NCBI RefSeq assembly: GCF_943734655.1
Contig: NC_071353.1
Coordinates: forward strand, 145,806,043-145,870,042
Source of the DNA: Sabethes cyaneus
Lineage: Eukaryota; Arthropoda; Insecta; Diptera; Culicidae
Length of the DNA: 64,000 nucleotides
Direction: 5' to 3'
Part shown: positions 55,534-64,000 of the stretch, piece after piece
Numbering within the stretch: the stretch's first letter is position 1
Layout: each line of letters starts with the position of its first letter
The notes under the pieces: model-generated
The model's database searches: none
Told to the model about the DNA's origin: nothing
The model's input: only the letters and a program-made list of their open reading frames with translations
Program-made: the position numbers and the translations under genes

Positions 55534-56410
55534 TAGTGATGCGGAAACTAAAGCGGACAAGCAGAAACACACTTGCAACATCTGCAGCACTGAATTTAAG
55601 AGCGTAAGCGCACTCTCGGTGCACAGAAAAGATCACAGCGACGAACGACCATTCCAATCGTTTAGCTCCATTCTAAGCTTTATCAGTCAAAAGCGCGTAA
55701 GCACATCAGAGGAGAAAATAATTACACGTGAAAAATTCAACGATTTTTTTAAATGTGACGTTTGTGATGCCAAGTTTGCTAAAAAGTACAATCTCACACT
55801 TCACAAGAGAACACATGACAGGGACTTTCAGTGCCAGACCTGTGGAAAAGGTTTCGAACGTAATACTACGCTCACAGCCCATATGCGCTGTCACGAAATT
55901 GAGCCACACAAATGTGACGTCTGTAACAGTACATTTACCAGAAAATATGCTCTCATGGTGCACAGGAGAACTCACACCGCCGAGCGACCGTTTGAGTGTA
56001 ACATCTGCAGCAAAGCTTTCAGCACATCCAGCCGTCTTAAAAATCACAAAGCTGCAGTTCATTTACGAGAAAATAACTTCAAATGTCCGACATGTGGTAA
56101 GGAGTTTCACTTGAATACACTTCTAACACGACACCTAAAAACGCACAATGCGGACCGCCGTCCGCAGTCGACCGTATGCCCGGTTTGCCGAAAGATCTTC
56201 ACACAGCAGCATAATCTCGTTAGTCATGTGCGCAGTCACAGCACGGAACGACCGTTCAAGTGCGACATCTGCGGGGCAACGTTTAAGACGCCGGCCAGTC
56301 TAACTACTCACAGAAAGCTGAACACATCCGGCGTACCGTACCGGTGTGAAATGTGCGGTGCACGGTTCTGTCGAAAGGGCTACTTGGAGAACCATAAGAA
56401 GATTCACTAG
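55534..56410 (+). CDS. C2H2 finger terminal exon of gene d (9 fingers)
   Basis: The acceptor CTTTTTCTTTTTATTGTTACAG ends at 55533. The exon begins with T, matching the AG donor of first exon d (39542), and reads SSDAETKADKQKHTCNIC. Nine C2H2 fingers follow to TAG at 56408-56410. A 30-residue non-finger insert (SFSSILSFISQKRVSTSEEK) separates finger 1 from finger 2. Finger 8 has Asn in place of the last His (THRKLNTSG), so it may not hold zinc normally. No nearer first exon was found, so the predicted 390-residue protein needs an intron of about 16 kb filled with repeats. A missing, undetected first exon is the alternative. Confidence 0.75.
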
Positions 56411-57437
56411 TTGAGAGGTGATTGTTTTTCAGGTAATGTTGTTTGAACAATAGTTTATAACAGAGACGACAATTTAAATTATATTTCCGCAGTGTTTACA
56501 GGTGATTTTGCAGGACAGCGCTAGAAGAGGATGGTACTTGTTCCGTGAACTTTGGAACAATTTTAAACTAGAAAAAGGACGCGTTTTTATCTACGTGTGG
56601 AGTTTTTAATCAACTGTAATCGTTTGATTGGTTTGTTTCTTGTTGTAGTTTTACTTTATCCTTATCCACTACATACTATGTAAGTATTTTTACCTATAAA
56701 TTAGTTGAAACTCAGAGTGTTGGAATTCCGGAATGACTGGGTATAGCTGCCGAAGCCCTACCTTCTCGTGGTGCCAACCGGGATGCTAGTAACCAACAAA
56801 AAGACCCTAGATAACAATCCCCGCTGGGACCGTTGGTCATATGCTGACAGAAGTGAAGTGGGGTTGCATCTTCGGAAGAGAGCTTTTTGGTTCGCCCAAG
56901 TGAAGTGACCCTCATTCCCAGTGAGCATGATCTCACGAATTTTTATCTGACTGAACCCGGAGGAATCAACCCCGGTCAGCTCAGAACACATCAAAATTTA
57001 ACATTCGATTTGATTATCCGTGCCGGTCAGTGTCGATCGAGCGACGGCGCCAATAAGGCGAAACATTTTAAAATGAAATTACATTAAAATGTCACGTTCG
57101 CACCACATTTTACGTGAACGAACGCGCCAAATTCTTAACCTGTACCAACGAACGATTTCCAAAACAAATGCACTATTGCATTTCACCGAGTAGGTAAATA
57201 ATGAATCCTATGGCTGTTCGAGGTGCCAAAACCACGTGACTCAAACGATGCCGAATTGGCATGAAAGGGTTGGCCGCTCAGCGAGGCTGGTATGCTCGGC
57301 GCGGGTGTGACCCTCTCATGAGTGTTTGTCGATTGTTGACAAAGCCCGAATTTGAGGACCGAAATTGCAAGCGCGATAGGAAGGCTCGATGTACGGGTGA
57401 AGTCTGCCGCGGGGCAGAATAGGACAACACGATTCTC
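56411..57437. other. 3' flank of the finger exon, no gene recognised
   Basis: No clear AATAAA close to the stop was found. Text from about 56740 to 57030 (CTTCTCGTGGTGCCAACCGG) may be the 5' leader of a LINE, but no reading frame confirms it. Confidence 0.35.
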
Positions 57438-57600
57438 GCTAGGATAGGTCTCCCAGTTGGTTCCGAGGTATGACGCTGGCCTAATAAGCCAGTCGTCTTA
57501 TGTTCGAATCTCGACTGGCAGAGGCTGTTAGAGCCAACAGGATCGTAGCAACTGGCCCTGCAATAGTCCTGCACTCTAACACCCGTACCTGATATGATAT
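57438..57600 (+). mobile_element. tRNA-derived SINE, near complete
   Basis: Box A-like GAGGTATGACGCTGG and box B GTTCGAATCTC lie 37 bases apart, then GCTGTTAGAGCCAACAGGAT and a CCTGCACTCTAACACCCG tail. Fragments of this family lie at 4040, 5080, 47993 and 50212. Confidence 0.78.
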
Positions 57601-57679
57601 GTCACTACAGTTGAGTATTCAAAACCATCTAATAAAACCGCACTCTCATTGAAAATTTTGTTTCATCTTTTTTCTCTCT

Positions 57680-58730
57680 AGTGCGCTGGCTTGGCTTAAA
57701 AACTGCAAGCAACCGGTATCGCAGTTACAATCGTTTTCTGTACCACCGCTATGTGAATCGCATTCAACATAGCCTTCGCATGCAGCCTAAACAATTCTGG
57801 TCGTTTGTGAACACGTCTTTGTGCGCTTGCTCAAAATTATTCGAAATTATTATAGATGACGCTGGGTTTGCCTGCTGTAAATTCTACATTCGCGTTAACC
57901 AGCAAGGATTTTTTTCCGAAAAGATCAGTGGCCACAAATGTGATGCAGTTTGTGTCCCGTGGGTCTACAAAGATTGCAATCTACACACTTAAAAAACTCA
58001 GCAAAATTTGCCGAGATTTGGACAGCCGAGCGTTCGGTAAAAATTTCAGTTTTGCAATTCGACGTTTACGGATCTTTACTAACGTTTGGCATCATAAAAA
58101 ACTTTACCGAACGCTCGGCTGTCCAAATCTCGGCAAAATTTTGCTGTCTTCGGCACTTTTTTTTAAGTGTGTAGCTTTCAAACTGACGCTATTTAGCTTG
58201 ACCTGAAAGTTCCGTTCGATTGAGTCGACCACGGAATATTGCTTAGCAAAAGGGAAAAACTAGGTCAATCTGTATACGCCGCATGTTGGGCCAGATCTTA
58301 CCTGACTCTTCTATTAGTGTGTCAAAATAACTTCTACTGTCTCGAACTGCTTCTCCAATCAATCAGGGGGTTCCACAAGGCAGTTAACTGGGACCACTGT
58401 TATTTTCAATTTTTATAAACGATGTCTCACTTTTGCTCTCACATGGCTGTCAATTATTTTAAAGACATTGCGTGCCTGAGCAACTGCGTAAAGCTGCAGG
58501 ATTACTTGAAAACATTTGTGGATTGGTGTGCTACAAACCGCATGACGTTAAGCACAGAGAAGTCCCACGCGGTTTCGTTTCACCGAAAGCGTACGCCTGT
58601 TCAATATGACTACACCATTTCCGACCATCGCCTTCTCCGTGTACAGTGCATAAAGGATATGGGAGTGCTACCACAAACTATACTTACTATCAGGTACCAG
58701 CATCTTTGGCTCGGTTCCTCACAATCATGT
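57680..58730 (+). mobile_element. Jockey-like LINE remnant
   Basis: RWLGLKTASNRYRSYNRFLY and SLRMQPKQFWSFVNTS precede the reverse transcriptase. Further on, KTFVDWCATNRMTLSTEKSH and VQYDYTISDHRLLRVQCIKD match the region after the FADD box. The middle is replaced by a MITE and deleted text. Confidence 0.72.
57981..58174. mobile_element. Fold-back MITE with CTACACACTTA ends
   Basis: CTACACACTTA at 57981 is mirrored by TAAGTGTGTAG ending 58174. The arms pair over about 65 bases (GCCGAGATTTGGACAGCCGA). It is inserted in the LINE and shares motifs with 14955-16165. Confidence 0.82.
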
Positions 58731-58949
58731 GGAAGATTTGTGCCTTGTCCATCTTGCCCGTGTCATCTTTACCTGATGAGGACGGGAACGAAAACAGGAG
58801 GAATTGGAAGGGGTGGATGAGGAATTTGGACAAACACAAACACATACATACCGAGAGATTTTTGTACCCCCGAGGGGATACTGCAATCCTTGGTAGTTAA
58901 CTTATCAAAAGTACACCCCCTGGGGGGTATACTCATGATAAATAAGAGC

Positions 58950-60219
58950 TTATAGCTCAATACCGCTTTCGGTAAGAAACATCAAAATGTCTCGTAATTT
59001 TAGTTTCCTAAAATCCGATACATTTAAGACGTAGGATCCAAAGATCCTATGACGCAATTGTGCTACTGCAGGACAGTTGCAAATTACGTGATATGGTGTA
59101 CCGTGGTCGGATTCACATAAATTACAATGAAACGATTCAGCTCGCTGAATCGTAGCCATATGATAATTTAGTCTGCAGTGACCAGTCAGTGATCTGACAA
59201 GATCAGATCAAGAAAACTGCAATTTACCTTTGAGTGTTGTAAAAGAAATTTCGCAACCTTCTCATAAGGCTTAAGAAACTTTTCGTTTGACGACAAGTTT
59301 CAAGATTTTCCCAATAATATTCATGTTGAGATGAAAACCAAGATCGAATCTTTTGTTTTATCCAACATGCCGCAATTGGTAAAGCAGGTTCCGGTCCGAA
59401 AATCGACTTTTCTGCTCCAGATCTTGATAGTTCATCAGCCTATTCATTTCCGGTTATACCAGAATGGTCAGGAACCCAAACCAGACGAACGGCATTTAGA
59501 ATGCTTGGTTCTTCTAATTGGGTGTGACAGGCGATGACTGTTTTAGATTTAGAATTAGCCGCACAAAGAGCTTTTATAGCGGCTTGACTGTCAGAACAGA
59601 AGTAGATAATCTTGCCTTCTGAAGTACAAGTTCTTTCTGAAGTACAAACTGAGCTCCGCACATAATTGCAAAGATTTCAGCTTGAAAAACGGTGCAGTAA
59701 CTACCCAACGAATAGGATTCCTCCAATTCCAGCTCACGGCAGTAAACACCAGCACCCGCGCGACCTTCGTACAAGGAACCATCGGTATAACAGACCACAT
59801 TGTCGGAAATTTTCCTTTCCATGTAGCCTGACATCCAATCCTCTCTAGGAGGAAAGTCACTTGAGAAAGTCCTATACGGGAAAGTACGCATGAGCGTTAC
59901 ATCGCTAGGAGCAAGGGCAAACTTGTCCTCAGCAACAATTTGCGACCACAATCGAGTATGACCAGTGGAACCGTCCACAGACTGCCAAAGGCCAATCGCG
60001 TATAGTCGATAAGCACATATTAGTATCTCTTGCTTCAGGTGGAAGTGTAGAGGTTTAATATTGAAAATAGCTTCTAGGGCGGCAGTAGGAGTTGTAGTAA
60101 ATGCACCAGACATTGCCATTAAACACATCCTTTGAAGATGGTTTAGCTTTGTCTGGACAGTCACAACTTCCCCTCTCTGCCACCATACAAGACAACCATA
60201 CGCCAGTATTGGTCTGAAG
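58950..60219 (-). mobile_element. RNase H-bearing LINE, 3' half
   Basis: Minus strand: KLNHLQRMCLMAMSGAFTTT, IKPLHFHLKQEILICAYRLY, then RNase H blocks VVCYTDGSLYEGRAGAGVY, FCSDSQAAIKAL and RLVWVPDHSGITGNE, and a tail CNLCESDHGTPYHVICNCP. RNase H after the reverse transcriptase points to the I/R1/LOA group. The 5' half continues at 61168. Confidence 0.82.
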
Positions 60220-61167
60220 TTTTTGGATTTTTTTGACGTAGGACTACGTCTTACGGCAAGTTTTGAGATAGGGTGTCATTCCAGAAAATCGAAAAATGCG
60301 AGCGTCACGAAAAATGAAAGGTTTTGAGCGCTAATAGCTCAGCGGTTTTCCAATCGATTTTCAATATTCTTATACCAATCGATTGGAAAATCTTCTAAGA
60401 ATTGACCCAAATGAAGAAAAGTACGGATTCTTGATGTTGAACTATTGAAAAATTGAAAATGATGAACCTATGTTTTACCAGAATTCTCGCTTCGTGATTG
60501 GTTGGAAGATTCTTTACGATGATCTAAACCTATACCAATTTGATATCTGTGCTTGGGAAGTAAGCAAAAACAACAGACCAAGTTTCGTCATTTCAACAAG
60601 ATTTCTTAACACCGCGGTTCAGCCTAGACCATTTTGATGTCCTTGCTTGGGAAGTACGCCAGAGAGAGTAACAAAGCCCCCTCGTGCCAACAGATTTACA
60701 CGAATGCGATTAAACCGAGTCCAATTTGATGTCTGTGTTGGAAAAATATGCTACAGCTGTACTGTTCGGTTATAATACGACTGTATGGACACGCATGCTT
60801 GCCGTTTCATTAGAAGTGAAGTGAAAAGATGTGCTGTTGATAAAATAGGATTGAATTGGTAAAATTCCTTCAACGTGGGAAACCATGGGTAATAAAAACA
60901 ATCTTTAATTTCAGTAAGGTAGCAGGAAAGCAATAGTTTGTGTTCTTGATTTTGTTAAATTGTTTTCAAATGCACAATGTTTTGAGAATTGAACGTATGC
61001 AATGTTACTACTTTGATAAATGTTACATACAACGATATGAAGAATCGAATGATTACAAGCATGAATACATGCCACTATCACTACAAAGAGACTTACGTAG
61101 TCTTGCGTCACCTATATATGCGGTCGTGCCTTGTACACAACCCCGCTGATTTTTTTTTAATTTTTAG
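60220..61167. mobile_element. GACGTAG element, copy D, with 13-bp target duplication
   Basis: AGTATTGGTCTGA flanks both sides (60207-60219 and 61168-61180), and the LINE frame resumes exactly across it (VVVRPIL to AYGCLVWW). The ends read TTGACGTAGGACTACGTC and CGTAGTCTTGCGTCACCTAT plus a T-rich run. It is the inverted counterpart of 46233-47291. Confidence 0.85.
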
Positions 61168-62480
61168 TATTGGTCTGACAACGACCGTGTATAACCAGTG
61201 TATGTATTTGGGTTTAAGCACCCAAGAGTTGCCAATTGCTCGTTTACATTGCCCAAATGCCATGCACGCTTTTTTAATTCGGGAATCAATATTTGTGGAC
61301 CAGTCAAGGTTGGAGTTGAGAATCAACCCCAGGTACCTCCTTCACCTCCTTCACAACATCAACATCCGAATCGTAAAAGCACAGAGCGCGAGCTCCATTG
61401 GTATTTCTACGTCTTGAAAATAAGACGATAGATGTTTTGCTCTGATTTACCGAAAGTGCAGTTTCTCGGCACCACGTTTCCACGACGCGTAGTGCCTGCT
61501 GCATTAAGTCAGATAATGTGCTTATGCACTTTCCAACTACTAGGATGAGATAGTCATCCGCAAAACCATATGACGGATAGCCTAGACCATTGAGTTTCCT
61601 CAGTAGGCCATCCGCCACAAGGTTCCATAAAAGAGGCGAGAGAACGCCACCTTGTGGACATCCACAAACACTTTGCTTCCAAATGATTGCTTGCCATAAG
61701 GACGAAAAAAGCAATCAGTTACTAAGCATTTGTTCAATCCACTTTATGATTATTGAAGGCACATTATGATAACGAGCAGCCTCCAAAATGGAAGCGAGAT
61801 ACGTTATCAAAAGCGCCTTCAATATCCAAAAAAGTTCCTAAGCAAGATTCCTTTTGTGAAAAAGCAACCTCAATTTTATCCACCACATCATATAATAAAG
61901 TGGTTGTAGACTTGCCACTTTGATAAGCATGTTGTGCTGAATGAAGAGGAACTTCTACTAAGCTTGTGGTGGTCAACAATCCGCTCAAGTGATTTAAGCA
62001 AGAAAGACGTTAGACTGATTGGTCTAAAACTTTTTGCTTGCTCGTATGTCGCGCGTCCACCTTTAGGAATAGACTTAATGGTTATTTCAAGCCATTGAGT
62101 TGGGGTGTACCCAATAGCAATACTACACACAAACATCCTTCTCAGAATGTGTTTGAAGTACTTGAATCCTTTCTGCAGTAGAATAGGGTATATTCCATCT
62201 GTTCCAGGAGATTTATATGGAGAGAAGCTGCTTACGGCCCCCTCAATCGCTTCAGTTGTGACAAGTCTCCGAGCAAAAGCCCATGATTCTAAGCCACCTA
62301 AAACGATTTCAAACAACAAAGATCGACCGGACCAAAGCCCCGCATGGCACAGTAGGGGCAAGATGCCCAAAGCACTCCGTTCGCGACTGGCATGTTTTCC
62401 CCCCTCCAGCCATTCAGTCATCGGCACGGGGTTAGACCTTGACTTAGGGGCTCCTGATTTGCCGACTCTCACGGCAGGAT
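61168..62480 (-). mobile_element. RNase H-bearing LINE, 5' half (reverse transcriptase)
   Basis: Minus strand: SSFSPYKSPGTDGIYPILLQ, YTPTQWLEITIKSIPKGG, SFRPISLTSFLLKSLERIVD, GTFLDIEGAFDNVS, CPQGGVLSPLLWNLVADGLL, YGFADDYLILVVGK and the SNLDWSTNIDSRIKKA block. These are the ordered reverse-transcriptase motifs with an intact FADD box. Frames are broken in several places, and text upstream of about 62300 is not clearly part of it. Confidence 0.82.
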
Positions 62481-62690
62481 CAGGTCCCGTGGCACAATTT
62501 TTGCCCAAACGTACAATTCGGCACCAACCGCCAAAGGACGTAACTGCAGATTGTGTAAAACAGACCGATTGAGAGTCTCTCTCTCTCTGTGCTAGCCAAA
62601 TTGACTAGGCTGAATTGGTAGTATTGGTGGGGATAGTCACGAAGATCCTTATACTGCACGGAAATTCACTAACGAAAGTAATTGCGGTGA

Positions 62691-62885
62691 TTTCTAGGGA
62701 ATGGCAGGTTCTGTGAAGTGGCTTTCTGGGGAATGGTATTTTCGGGATAATGACTTTCTGGGGAATGGTTTGTTGGGGAATAGTATATTCTGGGAAATAG
62801 TTTTCTGGGGAATGGGTCATTCTGGGGTTTGGAATTCTGGAGAATGAATTTCTGGGGAATGGTTTTCAGGGGAATGGTATATACA
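62691..62885 (+). repeat. TTTCTGGGGAATGG-type minisatellite, copy 2
   Basis: At least nine imperfect units of 13-17 bases, for example TTTCTGGGGAATGG, TTCTGGGAAATAG and TTCAGGGGAATGG. The same unit occurs at 16186-16300. Confidence 0.7.
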
Positions 62886-63042
62886 ATCTTAATTATTTGT
62901 TAATATAATATGAACCATAAAATTATCTAGTCTAGTGCTAAGCCGGATGGTGTGAAAATCTTTCACTCTTTCGTGACGCTGGCCTGAAATCTAAGTCATA
63001 GAATGACTCCTTCCCTTACGGTAAGACATAGGCCTACAGTCA

Positions 63043-63500
63043 ACCAAAAAAGTATTCGGACAGCAGCGCATACATTTTTCTTTTAGTAATTTTGCGCAGT
63101 ATTTTTGCAAAGAATGGTAACACATATTTTTTAAAACAATGTTTAACTAAAGCATATTAGATGCACAACAAAAATTCAGGGAAAAGCTTTCCGTTTTGAA
63201 GATAGAGTACATATAATTTGAATTGCCTAAAAATGCAGCCAAAAAAGTATTCGGACAGTTACCTATTAATTGAAATAAATGTCCTTTCTCGCTCAACCAC
63301 CACCTTGTAGGACCATTTTCATTCTTGATGACCAGTTTTAATCTGTTTGGAATAAAATTAATAATTTTTCAAATATCCCTCTGTGAATTGCTGACAATTT
63401 TTTTTGCAAGAGCTCGGTTTAAGTCATTTTGATAAGAAATCAAATGATTTCTCATTATAGAAATGAAATTATCTAAAAAGATGTTCCCTGGGCATGGCAT
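63043..63500 (-). mobile_element. Tc1-like transposon remnant (tentative)
   Basis: CAAAAAAGTATTCGGACAG occurs twice (about 63043 and 63239) in the style of Tc1-like termini. The minus strand of 63270-63400 reads YLKNYINFIPNRLKLVIKNE, similar in layout to the C-terminal end of Tc1-type transposases. No catalytic box is preserved. Confidence 0.4.
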
Positions 63501-64000
63501 AACCTTGAGGATTGCTTAACTGCAACCAGGTCCCAGGGCTGGTCTGTATCTTTACACAAATGAAAGATGCACACTAGTGATGCCAAATGTGGTGAAGCCT
63601 ACCAAAAGTATTTTTAAATCAATTTAGTTGGCAGAACGTTCAAAATAGTAGCAAGACGTTTGAAGATTCGATTTACGAATCTTAATTTATATACATATAC
63701 CTATTTTCTATTGATTCAGGGCTTTTGGTAAGGTTAATCACAAAGATATTACCTTTGACTTGGCTTGCCCGAATCGCGAATTCTAATCTATCCAGGGCAG
63801 TTGCCCAAGGGGTTTTCGTCTTTTTTTTTCTTCTTTCAGTTTCTTTTCGCTGGAAGACCAAGTAAATGTCGACAAACTAACACGACCTGAACAAGAAAAG
63901 AATCTGGAACAACATGATAACGACAATAATATGGACCAATAACTGATTCAGGTGATGTGACGGGCTACAGAGAATCCAGGTAAAGCTAACAAAGAAAAAG
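63500..64000. other. Window end, nothing recognised
   Basis: This stretch is AT-rich with no coding frame or repeat end identified. A pyrimidine run (TTTTTTTTTCTTCTTTCAG) ending near 63839 could be an acceptor. The frame after it (TTTTCGCTGGAAGACCAAGT) is short and unrecognised. Confidence 0.3.

Overview
The window looks like insect chromosomal DNA, most likely from a dipteran of the mosquito kind. The grounds are AT-rich intergenic DNA, genes broken by short GT/AG introns, C2H2 zinc-finger and MADF-BESS regulators, and a dense layer of BEL/Pao, Copia, RTE-like, Jockey-like and RNase H-bearing LINE remnants with tRNA-derived SINEs and TIR elements. No bacterial or viral genome organisation is seen. 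The species assignment is an inference; no host marker gene is present.

The host genes form one family of DNA-binding regulators with a modular design. Four related first exons (1540-1829 +, 16798-17063 +, 34698-34957 -, 39247-39542 +) encode about 90-residue acidic, low-complexity N-termini. Three of them carry two or three hydrophobic-K-x-E SUMO-consensus sites around a shared AIKVEE core. All four stop two bases into a codon at a GTAAAT donor. Every downstream DNA-binding module that could follow starts at an acceptor that supplies the missing third base. The modules are two 12-finger C2H2 exons (8433-9501, 9838-10993), a plus-strand MADF-BESS pair (17130-18044), a minus-strand MADF-BESS pair followed by a 12-finger exon (33613-32715, then 32440-31270), a pipsqueak-HTH/pogo-type DDE transposase (40184-41539), and a 9-finger exon about 14 kb further on (55534-56410). 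A broken finger exon at 3-191 suggests that another member lies upstream. The simplest reading is a locus in which shared N-termini are joined to interchangeable DNA-binding ends by alternative last-exon use. One of these ends is a captured transposase whose first catalytic Asp is replaced by Ala.

The space between genes is mostly mobile DNA. 0.6-4.6 kb: nested TIR elements just upstream of the first gene, and a Copia remnant split by inserts inside its intron. 11-16 kb: palindromic MITEs and a TIR element rich in TCGGTAAAA motifs. 18.4-24 kb: TIR elements, RTE-like and Jockey-like LINE pieces and a BEL/Pao RT-to-integrase remnant, the Jockey-like and BEL pieces each next to a copy of one MITE family. 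25-30.3 kb: an element with GACGTAG palindromic ends, then a large inverted repeat with two further TIR elements in its centre. 35.7-38.8 kb: the most complete RTE-like LINE (minus). 42-55.5 kb: the long gap before the last finger exon, with two nested repeat families, a BEL/Pao integrase and LTR, and RTE-like pieces. 57-64 kb: SINE, LINE and MITE remnants and a Tc1-like remnant.

A small unrecognised two-exon frame (34002-34304 +) lies inside the first intron of the minus-strand gene, on the opposite strand.
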